From NCBI GenBank assembly GCA_964588335.1, contig CAZPOV010000020.1:1-64000 (forward strand): a DNA stretch of 64,000 bases. The letters are read 5' to 3'. The notes under the pieces were generated by a model. It had not been told where the DNA came from and ran no database searches. It saw only the letters and a program-made list of their open reading frames with translations. This DNA is from JAGQZY01 sp964588335. GTDB lineage: Bacteria > Bdellovibrionota > Bdellovibrionia > Bdellovibrionales > JAGQZY01. How positions within the stretch are numbered: the stretch's first letter is position 1; each line of letters opens with the position of its first letter. The translations under genes were made by a program, and so were the position numbers. Shown one piece after another: positions 53,893 to 62,420 of the stretch.

Positions 53893-54717
53893 TCAGGTGG
53901 AAGGCGAATGTAAGTGGATGTGCCGACTGACTTGTGAATCAATGGTGCGAGCCGATTTAGGGCAAAGCACCGAGGTGATCAAAGTCTGCTCGCCTTCTAA
54001 AACCCCCAGGTAAAAACTGGTACTCAGGTTATAGATGAGATAAGCTCCAATTCCAGCCCCACCTTCACCTTGATTCATCATTTGACGAGCGCCTTCGCGA
54101 TAGCAACGGGCAATTCTATCAAGATATTTTTTCATATCCAAGGAACCATAAAAATCACGACATGAAATGACCGTACGTTGGTCTTTAAACCCGATGATTA
54201 TTTCACCACCCTTGTCTTCAGGCAAAACGATCTTTTGGGTGCGATCAATCAGCTTCCCTTGTCCAACAAAAGGAGCATTGTAAATGACGTTGGTAAAAAG
54301 CTCATCAATGATTAACTGAGAACGCTCTAAAATAACTCGGGGTCCACCGCCGGACTGTTTAATAGCCTCTAGGGCTTTACTCAAAACCATCTGTTTTTGG
54401 TCGGAACGGTGGAATGGAATTCGACACAAAGTCATCCGCTGATTGGATTCCTCTTGCACAGACTCAGGTGACAGCACTGTAGCGACGGGAAATTTAAAGT
54501 AGTTATCGGGATTTTTCAACATTTCGACACCCGAGCTAAGCTCTTCGTCGAAGTACATTAAATTTTTATTCACAACATGGGGAACTTGGTGATCGAGAAA
54601 CAGGCGAAGTGTATCGTGTGTATCGACCTCTTCAGTGACATAGACCTTTTCGCTTCCACGTTCTGGTTGTTTATCTTTGTTGAAATGAATTATGAGGTCC
54701 TTGTTGGAGTCTGCCAT
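53893..54717 (-). CDS. HATPase anti-factor kinase, RsbW/SpoIIAB-like (paralogue B')
   Basis: A 274-residue paralogue of the ATPase at 14150. N-box IIDELFTNVIYNAP (E139, N143), G1 box CRDFYGSLDMKKYLD (D188), G2 box GEGGAGIGAYLIYNL (about 217-231). The N-terminal ~110 residues differ from those of paralogue A'. It is convergent with the STAS/MBL operon, stop to stop, rather than co-transcribed. No phosphatase gene is near. Confidence 0.75.
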   Translation of the reverse strand: MADSNKDLIIHFNKDKQPERGSEKVYVTEEVDTHDTLRLFLDHQVPHVVNKNLMYFDEELSSGVEMLKNPDNYFKFPVATVLSPESVQEESNQRMTLCRIPFHRSDQKQMVLSKALEAIKQSGGGPRVILERSQLIIDELFTNVIYNAPFVGQGKLIDRTQKIVLPEDKGGEIIIGFKDQRTVISCRDFYGSLDMKKYLDRIARCYREGARQMMNQGEGGAGIGAYLIYNLSTSFYLGVLEGEQTLITSVLCPKSARTIDSQVSRHIHLHSPST

Positions 54718-54966
54718 TTTTGTATTTTCTCCCCTCTGAAGGTCGTTAGTCTCATTATAGAAGATTAACGGCCCTTGAGCAAAAAATAGCCAGCTCCGCC
54801 CTAGACTGAGGCGAAATCAGGTAAATATCTGTTTTTTATGGACTTCCGAGGATTACAAAAGGTCTTTCGATTAATGTTTTATTAAAAATTCCATAGTATT
54901 TTGAAGCTTGCAAATAAACCTTTGCAAAGGTCCTAATGAAATCTCATCCATGTCTTATTTTTAGAC

Positions 54967-55977
54967 TTAATAGCGCCAACGGTTCGCCAAACCGACCAAG
55001 CTCAACATCACTGGAACTTCGATGAGCACACCCACCACAGTCGCTAACGAGGCACCGGAATTCAGTCCAAACAAAGATATGGCAACAGCCACCGCCAGTT
55101 CAAAGAAATTACTAGCACCAATCATCGAGCCAGGTGATAAAATCCTGTGGGGCAATCGCATTTTCCGGCCTAAAAACCAAGTGACGAAGAAGATCACGTA
55201 GGTCTGTAATATCAAAGGGATCGCAATTAAAATGATATCAAACGGCGAACCCAAAATCGTCGCGCCCTGAAAAGCAAAGATTAAAACTAAGGTGGATAAT
55301 AGTGCCACCATTGAAAGGGGCTTCAAGGTTGGTAAAAATCGCTCCTTAAACCAAACCTCACCGTATTTTAATATTAATAAGCGATTGGAAATCACTCCAG
55401 CAGCCAAGGGAATAACCACAAAAACCACCACTGAGTAAAATAAAGTGGAAAATGGAATGCGAATGTCAGTCATTCCCAACAGAAGCTGAACAATGGGAAC
55501 AAAGGCAAACAAAAGCACAAGGTCGTTCACCGAAACCTGCACCAATGTGTACTCGGGGTCACCCTGGGTCAAATAAGACCAGACAAAGACCATGGCCGTG
55601 CAAGGGGCCGCTCCTAAGAGGATGGCGCCCGCCATATACTGTTCGGCCATTTCGGGTGAAAGAATTGAGGCAAACAAATGGTCAAAGAAGATCCAAGCAA
55701 AAAATGCCATCGAAAAAGGCTTGATCAGCCAATTGATAAAAAGAGTCAGCCAAAGACCTTTTGGATTCTTACCAACATCCTTGATGGAACCAAAGTCAAT
55801 TTGCACCATCATCGGATAAATCATAAACCAAACCAAAACCGCCACTGGTAAATTGACAGTTCCGAGGTTCATTTGACTCAAGGGTTGAATGGAGTCACCG
55901 AAAATCGACCCCAGCAGTATCCCTAAAACAATACAGCCGGTCACCCAAACCGTTAAATATCTCTCAAAAAAACCCAC
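54967..55977 (-). CDS. acr3: ACR3-family arsenite efflux permease
   Basis: A 336-residue protein with ten TM segments, GTG start at 55977 with GGGGAG upstream. Family features: PVAVLVWFMIYPMMVQIDF, LLGAAPCTAMVFVWSYL with the conserved Cys, and SVNDLVLLFAFVPIVQLLL. The last TM segments include GASNFFELAVAVAISLFGL. Role: As(III) extrusion. It follows arsC by 12 bp in the MerR/arsC/acr3 operon. Confidence 0.92.
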   Translation of the reverse strand: MGFFERYLTVWVTGCIVLGILLGSIFGDSIQPLSQMNLGTVNLPVAVLVWFMIYPMMVQIDFGSIKDVGKNPKGLWLTLFINWLIKPFSMAFFAWIFFDHLFASILSPEMAEQYMAGAILLGAAPCTAMVFVWSYLTQGDPEYTLVQVSVNDLVLLFAFVPIVQLLLGMTDIRIPFSTLFYSVVVFVVIPLAAGVISNRLLILKYGEVWFKERFLPTLKPLSMVALLSTLVLIFAFQGATILGSPFDIILIAIPLILQTYVIFFVTWFLGRKMRLPHRILSPGSMIGASNFFELAVAVAISLFGLNSGASLATVVGVLIEVPVMLSLVGLANRWRY

Positions 55978-55989
55978 ACGTCTCCCCGA

Positions 55990-56412
55990 TCAGTCTTCGA
56001 TGTATTTTTCTATATTAACCACAAAATTTTTAATCTGATCGCGCACGCGCCGATACTCCTGTAGGACGCTCTCCTCGTCGGTCAATTTCTTGGTCAAACC
56101 AGGCGGATCGTCGAATCCGACATGAATGATACGGCTTCCGGGAAATGTCGGACAGGTTTGGTCAGCATCGGAGCAGACCGTAAAAACCACATCCAAAGGT
56201 TCATTACGAAATTCAGCGATTGTTTTTGATCGATGTTGGGAGATATCGATACCGACCTCGGCCATCACTTGAACCGCCCTCGGATTCAAACCATGGGCAT
56301 GAGTGCCTGCTGAGTGAAACCGGTATGATGTCCCCAGCAAAGATTTTCCCCACCCTTCCGCGATTTGCGAACGGCAGGAATTACCAGTACAAAGAAAAAG
56401 GATATTTTTCAT
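55990..56412 (-). CDS. arsC: Arsenate reductase, thioredoxin-coupled LMW-PTP type
   Basis: A 140-residue enzyme that reduces As(V) to As(III). The P-loop CTGNSCRS has the nucleophile C8, and the relay cysteines C80 and C87 are in FTVCSDADQTCPTFPG, matching C10, C82 and C89 of the plasmid pI258 enzyme. The fold is that of low-molecular-weight tyrosine phosphatases. It overlaps the merR-like gene by 4 nt and precedes acr3. Confidence 0.94.
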   Translation of the reverse strand: MKNILFLCTGNSCRSQIAEGWGKSLLGTSYRFHSAGTHAHGLNPRAVQVMAEVGIDISQHRSKTIAEFRNEPLDVVFTVCSDADQTCPTFPGSRIIHVGFDDPPGLTKKLTDEESVLQEYRRVRDQIKNFVVNIEKYIED

Positions 56413-56819
56413 GAGTTCTCCAAAAAGTTATCTAGAATGGGACAGTCACTTAAAAGCACACTCTCTTCAACGCAGCAACTGGCGATGCTTTTTAAAGACT
56501 TCTTGATTCTTTTCAGGTCCTTAATTTTAGCTTCTACTTCTTGCATCTTTTGACTGGTTTTGCTGAGGACATCACTGCATCTTGCCTGGCTTTTTATTCT
56601 AATATTCAGCAATTCTTTGGCCTCTTTTAAAGTAAAACCCAGCTCTTGGCAGCGCTTGATAAAGCGGATGCGCTGAATATCAGATTCGGGATATTGACGA
56701 AAAGCTCCGGTTTTTCGAGGCTGCTTTAATAATCCCCGTCTCTCGTAAAAGCGGATGGTTTCGACATTGACGGAGGCCTGTTTAGCGAGTTTTCCTATGG
56801 TCAATTTCTGTGAGTTCAT
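56409..56819 (-). CDS. MerR-family metal-responsive regulator
   Basis: A 136-residue regulator. The N-terminal winged helix has IGKLAKQASVNVETIRFYER and GAFRQYPESDIQRIRFIKR. A coiled-coil linker follows. The metal-binding cysteines C81, C115/C116 and C126 (SCCVEES, SDCPIL) align in position with those of mercuric MerR (C82, C117, C126). Its gene heads the arsC/acr3 operon and a MerR-type promoter is upstream. Effector inferred to be a thiophilic metal or As(III). Confidence 0.88.
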   Translation of the reverse strand: MNSQKLTIGKLAKQASVNVETIRFYERRGLLKQPRKTGAFRQYPESDIQRIRFIKRCQELGFTLKEAKELLNIRIKSQARCSDVLSKTSQKMQEVEAKIKDLKRIKKSLKSIASCCVEESVLLSDCPILDNFLENS

Positions 56820-56826
56820 AAGACCA

Positions 56827-56857
56827 CTTTAAACTCCGTACCATGGTACGGAGTCAA
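56827..56857 (-). promoter_or_regulatory. MerR-type promoter/operator for the arsenic operon
   Basis: On the minus strand TTGACT (-35) and TTAAAG (-10) are separated by 19 bp, the long spacing typical of MerR-controlled promoters. A perfect 22-bp palindrome with the half-site ACTCCGTACCA (56833-56854) fills the spacer and overlaps the -35 box. The half-site is very like the classical mer operator (ACTCCGTAC). The regulator is probably the first gene of the operon, so it is autoregulated. Confidence 0.85.
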
Positions 56858-57066
56858 GGCTTGAGCAGAAAAAACCGGAGGAGGGCCTCTGGATTCCCTA
56901 GTCGCTGCCACATTCAGTCATGATTTGAAAAGTGAAACCGGGCTTTGCTTTAAAAACTCAGACGAAAAGTATTAACCGTATTCAAAAAGACCGGTGCAAT
57001 AGACCCTGTAAGCTCATCGTGCTCCAGAAGCAAAGTCTTGCCAACTCGCGCAAGATTCTTAGAAAA

Positions 57067-57117
57067 CAAAAAAATACCCGATGTTCTTAAGTAACAAGAC
57101 CTAAAAGCATCGGGTAT
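57067..57117 (-). terminator. Minus-strand terminator-like hairpin (possible sRNA 3' end)
   Basis: The arms 57074-57083 and 57108-57117 (ATACCCGATG and its complement) form a 10-bp stem with a 24-nt loop. On the minus strand the stem is followed by a run of Ts. No protein gene upstream on that strand would use it, so it may end a non-coding transcript. Confidence 0.5.
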
Positions 57118-57130
57118 CGAGTTAAGTTTA

Positions 57131-57151
57131 ATGCATTATTAAATAATGCAT
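57131..57151. promoter_or_regulatory. 21-bp palindrome, operator-like
   Basis: Two 10-bp arms (ATGCATTATT and its complement) around a single central A, 57131-57151. AT-rich and symmetric, as for a dimeric repressor site. No neighbouring promoter was assigned. Confidence 0.35.
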
Positions 57152-57815
57152 AACTTTCTTGTGAATAAAGAGTCCTAGTCTCTTTTATATCCGCATATAC
57201 GGAACCTTCACATTGTTTTGAATCGAGGTTCAAAGCAATAATAAAGTTTCACAAGTCTCTGGCTTTTAAGAGAGACAAGGTCAAAGCCTCATCCAGAGGT
57301 CTTCGACCTCATTCCTAAAAACAGCCTCAGTTAATCATATTTTAAAAAATAAAGATTCCATGAATTGTTTCTTGAATGTGAAAAAATGTACAAGGGGAAG
57401 CTCTAACTTCCAGAGGCCCTACATCGAATCTCCGCTCTGTAGAACTGATCAAAACTTCAACTTTGTGAAGATCTACAGTTTTGGAAATTTTGACACCAGT
57501 CGGTACGTTTGATCACCCGATACTCTTTCTTGCGCTGAAGACTGAAGACATTTCATTTTTCTGATTTAATTTCACAAATTCATTGGAAACTTTCAGAAAG
57601 AGCTCTTAAAAAATTCAATAGCCAACGTCATTAATCAAAAAGTCTCTTATACTTTAGTCATGAAGTTTTCTTTTTCACTTTGATATTCTCTTTAAGAAGC
57701 GCTCAGCTTCATGTAACGATATAACTAAACTTTGTGTGTTGATAAGATTTTAATATGAGATCTTTTGTCCGATGTTTTGACGGACCCAAATGTGTTTGTT
57801 ATAGTAAGTTCAATC

Positions 57816-58970
57816 ATGAAATTTGAATCTGTACGAAGCGAACTTGACGGTTGTAAGCGAATCGTGGTCAAAGTCGGCAGCAATGTCGTCACAAAAAAAA
57901 GTGGAAAATGCGATCTGAGAAAAATGAGGATTATCGTAGAGGATATCTGCGAACTCACTGATCTTGGATTTGAGGTCGTACTCGTCAGCTCAGGCTCTGT
58001 GGCCGTCGGCAAAGCTTTTCTTAAGAAAATGCTTCCTGAAGAGGGGGGCGTTGATTTACAACAGTCCGCCAGCTCCATTGGTCAGCCAAAGTTGATTAAT
58101 CGTTACTCAACACTTTTTGAAGACCACCAGCATATTTGCTCGCAAATTCTATTAACCCACGACGATTTTCGAAGTCGAAAACGTTTTCTTCATGCCAAGC
58201 AGACCATTGAGGTGCTCTTAAAAAACAAGATCACTCCAATCCTGAACGAAAACGACTCGATTTCTTATTCGAAGAATACGGTTGGCGACAATGATCACTT
58301 AGCCGCATCAGCGGCACAGATGGTGAAAGCCGATGCCTTAATCATTATCACCAGTGCCCAGGGCCTGTTTGACAGAGATCCCAATGAAAAAGGGGCGGAG
58401 CTGATCAAGAATGTCAAATATGGTGAGTCGTTTAAGAATATTGATATGTCGGCAAAAACACATTGTGGCCGTGGCGGTATGGAATCAAAAGTTCATGCCG
58501 TCAATAAGGTAACACCATTGGGGATCAAAGCCATTATCGCTTCGAAAGACAGCGAACGCATCATCATCGATGCTTTGACAAAACCCATCGGTACCTTTTT
58601 TGGCCCGAAAGCGACACTGGACCCCGAGCTGCGCAAGGCCTGGTTGATTTCAACCAAGAAACTCAATTGCCATATTGAAATCAATGATCGCGCTTTTCGA
58701 CAGTTGCAGGCTGGCAAGCCCCTGTCTCCAGCTGGGATCATTAAATCGTCGGGAGTGTTTTACAAAGGGGATTCGGTCGACATTGTTTACGATCGAAAAG
58801 TGATCGCCGTTGGCGTCTCCGAGTATGATCGCGATGAAATTGAAAAGATAAAGGAAAAAACCCGTAACAAAATCGCAACTGTTCTTGGCAGCAGTCTTTC
58901 GAATGCGGTTGTAATGGCAACAAATTTTGTATTAACAGGAGAATATTATAAAAATGCTCAATCTAGCTAA
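57816..58970 (+). CDS. proB: Glutamate 5-kinase
   Basis: 384 residues from the ATG at 57816; a longer frame to a TTG at 57765 is not needed. The amino-acid kinase domain shows VVKVGSNVVTKKSGK, VSSGSVAVGKAFL and LNENDSISYSKN, and the GRGGMESKVHAV feedback and ATP region. A C-terminal PUA domain (LSPAGIIKSSGVFYKGDSVD) is present. First step of proline synthesis from glutamate. Its end overlaps proA by 17 bp. SD is weak. Confidence 0.94.
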   Translation: MKFESVRSELDGCKRIVVKVGSNVVTKKSGKCDLRKMRIIVEDICELTDLGFEVVLVSSGSVAVGKAFLKKMLPEEGGVDLQQSASSIGQPKLINRYSTLFEDHQHICSQILLTHDDFRSRKRFLHAKQTIEVLLKNKITPILNENDSISYSKNTVGDNDHLAASAAQMVKADALIIITSAQGLFDRDPNEKGAELIKNVKYGESFKNIDMSAKTHCGRGGMESKVHAVNKVTPLGIKAIIASKDSERIIIDALTKPIGTFFGPKATLDPELRKAWLISTKKLNCHIEINDRAFRQLQAGKPLSPAGIIKSSGVFYKGDSVDIVYDRKVIAVGVSEYDRDEIEKIKEKTRNKIATVLGSSLSNAVVMATNFVLTGEYYKNAQSS

Positions 58971-60192
58971 AAAATCGAAACAGGCCTCTCGAAGTTTGCG
59001 TGGACTTGACACGCAAAAACGAAAGGACATTCTATTTAAATTGGCGGACTCATTGGAAGCCAATAAAGACCGAGTGATCGAAGCCAACAAGAAAGACTTG
59101 GCTTATGCCGAAGAAACCAACCTGTCAGCGGCTTTAAAAGACCGGCTGATGCTCGATGAAAAAAGAATTCAAGGCATGGCCCAGGGCGTCCGTGAGATTG
59201 CCGAACAACCGGAAGTGGTTGGCCAATTCAGTGATGAATTTAAAAACAAAGAGGGACTCACCATCAAACGTCAACGTATTCCCTTGGGAGTGATTCTAAT
59301 GATTTTTGAGTCTCGCCCAAACGTGGTGATCGACTGTGCCGCCCTCGCGCTCAAGTCATCCAACGCTATTATTTTGAAAGGTGGAAAAGAGGCCAAGCAT
59401 TCTAATGAAGTCTTAGGCGCCATTATCACCGAAGCTCTTGGCGAGGATCTTCCCAAGGAAAGTGTACAAGTTCTTGCTTCAGACAGTCGCGAGGAAGTGA
59501 ACACACTGCTTTCCATGGATGAGTTTATTGACGTGGTCATTCCCCGGGGTGGCGAAAAGCTGATCGAACATGTACACAAAAATGCCAAAATGCCGGTGAT
59601 TGCCCACTTTAAAGGCCTTTGCCATATGTATTTAGACAAAGAGGCCAATCTTGATAAAGCCGTTGATCTTGTAATGAATGCCAAAACCCAAAGAACCGGT
59701 GTTTGCAATGCCATTGAAACCTTGTTGGTTCATAAAGACATTGTTGATAAAATTGCCAGCCCTCTTTCAGAGAAACTTCTTGAGAAAAACACCGAGTTGC
59801 GGGTTGATGAAAAGTTTATGAAAGCCGCCAATAAAGAGCTGAAAGAGGCCACAGATAATGACTGGGCAACAGAGTATCTCGACAACATCCTGTCGGTCAA
59901 AACCGTGGACTCTATCGATGAGGCGATTGCTCATATTGACCAATACGGCAGTTTTCACACCGAAGGCATTGTTTCAGAAGACAAATCCGCTTGTGAAAAA
60001 TTTCAAAGAAATGTGGATGCCAGCTGTATTGCCGTGAACGCCTCCACCCGCTTTAACGATGGTGGGCAGTTGGGACTTGGAGCAGAGCTCGGAATCTCAA
60101 CCACAAAATTTCATGCCTACGGCCCAATGGGTGCTGAACAAATGACAACCACCCGTTATGTTATCGAAGGCCAAGGTCACGTCAGAAGCTAA
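58954..60192 (+). CDS. proA: Gamma-glutamyl phosphate reductase
   Basis: A 412-residue aldehyde-dehydrogenase-fold enzyme. The NADP site and catalytic Cys region show TQRTGVCNAIETLLVHKDIV, and the end has STRFNDGGQLGLGAELGIST. AGGAG lies inside the end of proB, so the two are translationally coupled. Second step of proline synthesis, acting on the product of ProB. Confidence 0.96.
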   Translation: MLNLAKKSKQASRSLRGLDTQKRKDILFKLADSLEANKDRVIEANKKDLAYAEETNLSAALKDRLMLDEKRIQGMAQGVREIAEQPEVVGQFSDEFKNKEGLTIKRQRIPLGVILMIFESRPNVVIDCAALALKSSNAIILKGGKEAKHSNEVLGAIITEALGEDLPKESVQVLASDSREEVNTLLSMDEFIDVVIPRGGEKLIEHVHKNAKMPVIAHFKGLCHMYLDKEANLDKAVDLVMNAKTQRTGVCNAIETLLVHKDIVDKIASPLSEKLLEKNTELRVDEKFMKAANKELKEATDNDWATEYLDNILSVKTVDSIDEAIAHIDQYGSFHTEGIVSEDKSACEKFQRNVDASCIAVNASTRFNDGGQLGLGAELGISTTKFHAYGPMGAEQMTTTRYVIEGQGHVRS

Positions 60193-60207
60193 AAGAAGGG
60201 ATCGAAA

Positions 60208-61008
60208 ATGATTGGAATTATTGGATGTGGAAACATGGGACAAGCCATTATCAAAGGCTTTTACAGCAAGCACCCTGACCAAAAATTTATGACTTGGGAT
60301 CCTGACACCGACAAAGCTCAGTCGCTGGCCGATAGTATCAACGGCGAAAGGGCCACAAGCTTAGCTGACTTGCAAAAGGTCTCGCACTTGGTGCTGGCTT
60401 GTAAACCGCAACACCTGAACAGTTTGGCAGAAGATTTTAAGAAAAATGATATGGATTTAAAAGAGGTCCACATCATTTCCATTCTTGCCGGTACGGCGAC
60501 TGAAACCATTCAACAGAAGTTGGATGCTGCAAAGGTGACGCGAGTGATGCCTAACACTCCGGCTCTATTCTCTGAGGCCATGTCGTTAATATTTCACGCC
60601 TCACAAGTGACAGAGAACGAACACGCCTTAACCGAAAAGTTCTTTAAAGCCTGTGGTGAAATCGCTTACATGCCTGATGAGTTAACCTTCGACCGCGTGA
60701 CCACGGTGTCTGGTTCAGGTCCCGCCTACGTTTTTCTATTTGCCGAAGCCATGGTGAATCAGTTGCAGGAGTGGGACATCGAACAGAGTGCGGCGAGAAA
60801 AATCGTTATGCAATTGTTTAAAGGCAGCACCCTGTTGATGCAAAACGAAACCGAGACACCTCTCCCCGATCTGATCGACCGGGTTTGTTCTAAGGGTGGC
60901 GTCACCATTGAAGCGGTGAACGTTTTTCGCGACAGCGGCTTGCGTGAAACCACAGCAAAAGCCCTTAAAAAAGCAGAAACACGAGCCATGGAACTTCGCG
61001 ACGCCTAA
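60208..61008 (+). CDS. proC: Pyrroline-5-carboxylate reductase
   Basis: A 266-residue enzyme. The Rossmann motif is at the N-terminus (IGIIGCGNMGQAIIKGF), RVMPNTPALF is the substrate loop and the C-terminal P5C signature is TVSGSGPAYVFLFAEAM, with GGVTIEAVNVFRDSGLRE at the end. AGAAGGG precedes the ATG. Final step of proline synthesis. It follows proA by 15 bp, so all three genes of the pathway are one operon. Confidence 0.96.
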   Translation: MIGIIGCGNMGQAIIKGFYSKHPDQKFMTWDPDTDKAQSLADSINGERATSLADLQKVSHLVLACKPQHLNSLAEDFKKNDMDLKEVHIISILAGTATETIQQKLDAAKVTRVMPNTPALFSEAMSLIFHASQVTENEHALTEKFFKACGEIAYMPDELTFDRVTTVSGSGPAYVFLFAEAMVNQLQEWDIEQSAARKIVMQLFKGSTLLMQNETETPLPDLIDRVCSKGGVTIEAVNVFRDSGLRETTAKALKKAETRAMELRDA

Positions 61009-61032
61009 ATAAATCCACTGCTTCGACGCCAA

Positions 61033-61064
61033 GGGCTCTCCAAAGCTATTTGGGAGCTCCTTTT
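61033..61064 (+). terminator. Imperfect terminator after proC
   Basis: The segments 61033-61044 and 61049-61060 form a stem with one bulge and a 4-nt loop, followed by four Ts. A plausible but weak end for the proBAC operon. Confidence 0.5.
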
Positions 61065-61255
61065 GATTTGGACGACTTACAGGACCCCAGCGTTTCTGTA
61101 CCCTACGAAAACTAAACTTGAAGCGCAAACCTCGAAAATCCCAAGCCGGAGCCAAATATATTATTGGGTCGCTCCCCGATTTTACTCAGGTTGTAAGGAT
61201 CTCGTCAGTCTCGATAGCCCTTTTTTTATGTTTAGGAAATTTTAGATTTTTAAAC

Positions 61256-62185
61256 CTAATTAAGTAGGCGTACAAACATGGTGGTGGCTCCGCCACAGTT
61301 AGAGGTCACAGATAGACTGAAACTGTCAGCATTGGCTGGAATTGGCAAAAGGGAGCTTGATGATGGCTTACTTTTTTCTGAGGTGACACAGGCCTGAAAA
61401 CTTAGGGTGCTACCATCATTCATTGCGAATGAGGTTGTAGCCGAGGAACCTCCGCTGCTACTGGTACAGCGACACAAAGATTCTGTATGCATAAATTTAG
61501 CATCTGGATGCAGACTTAAATCAACCGTTGCAGAGTTCGGAGCACTCGCGTCTGTGGCCACATTAAAAGAACCCGAAACTTCTCCTAAAAAGTCACCAGA
61601 ACTACCAGACTCCAAACAACTAGCGATTGTTCGATTGGTGGGGTTTCCCGGAACCGGAGTTGTTCTGAAGGCTTGATGTTGACGGACCTGGCGGGAATAG
61701 AAGCCATTTTGCATTCCAAATTCAATGACCCATTCAGCATCGTAGATGTCACCACTGACTTGTTTAATGTTTTCAAGACGAACGTCAGACACCAGGAGCA
61801 CTGGATCATTCCAAAGTGACTCACCTTTTTTAACCAAAGGTGAAGATCCAACACCACATTCTTGAAACACCGATTCAAGTCCGATATTGACACCCCCATT
61901 CACAGAGCCATTAAATTCAAGTTTCTTTTTAATCTTTGCCGAATTCGGGTTCGCTGGGTCGAGCCTATTTAGCTGACAGGAGCATGTGTTGCCGACCGAC
62001 AAAATATCTCGAAACGCGTTTTTAAAATCAACCAATACCAATCGTTTTTCTAAAAGAAGAGTCTGCTTCGATTGGCGCGCCAAAGATGATGCCATAAAGG
62101 TGAAAAGTATAACGCCAATTGCAGACGCCAAAAGCAATTCGACCAAGCTAAAGCCATTTTGATTGGTGGTATATGAAGCCCCCAT
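61256..62185 (-). CDS. Type IV pseudopilin / prepilin-like protein
   Basis: A 309-residue protein with a class III signal: a short leader ending in Gly11, then FSLVELLLASAIGVILFTF with Phe at +1 and Glu at +5, recognised by prepilin peptidase. The C-terminal domain is large and Cys-containing (VGNTCSCQL, ESLCRCTSS), as in PilW/PilX-type minor pilins. AGGAC precedes the ATG. It may take part in a type IV pilus or a type II-like system; no other pilin genes are in the window. Confidence 0.82.
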   Translation of the reverse strand: MGASYTTNQNGFSLVELLLASAIGVILFTFMASSLARQSKQTLLLEKRLVLVDFKNAFRDILSVGNTCSCQLNRLDPANPNSAKIKKKLEFNGSVNGGVNIGLESVFQECGVGSSPLVKKGESLWNDPVLLVSDVRLENIKQVSGDIYDAEWVIEFGMQNGFYSRQVRQHQAFRTTPVPGNPTNRTIASCLESGSSGDFLGEVSGSFNVATDASAPNSATVDLSLHPDAKFMHTESLCRCTSSSGGSSATTSFAMNDGSTLSFQACVTSEKSKPSSSSLLPIPANADSFSLSVTSNCGGATTMFVRLLN

Positions 62186-62420
62186 AACGTCCTTTTTCTA
62201 AAGAATACTTTTCGGCATATAATGATAAAAGTAAACGAATTTTAACTCTAAACAGAAAAATTTCTTTATATAAGAGGAATAATGAATCTCTATTTGATAC
62301 AAATAAAAACCAAAAATGCCAGTTCTTTCAAACATCACCTTTTGGGCAACTCACCCAACCACCGACTGTTCGAGGCATCATAACCCTTAAAATCGAGAAT
62401 CACATTCCACCAAACAGGTC

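Larger units (their letters stand above)
56858..57815. other. Long gene-free region upstream of proB
   Basis: About 960 bp without a convincing gene on either strand. It holds a minus-strand terminator-like hairpin (57074-57117), a 21-bp palindrome (57131-57151), a UUC-loop hairpin near 57295-57309, and a 12-bp inverted repeat pair (56882-56893 and 57409-57420). The mix of structure without coding potential suggests a small RNA, a long regulated leader of proB or decayed DNA. Confidence 0.5.
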
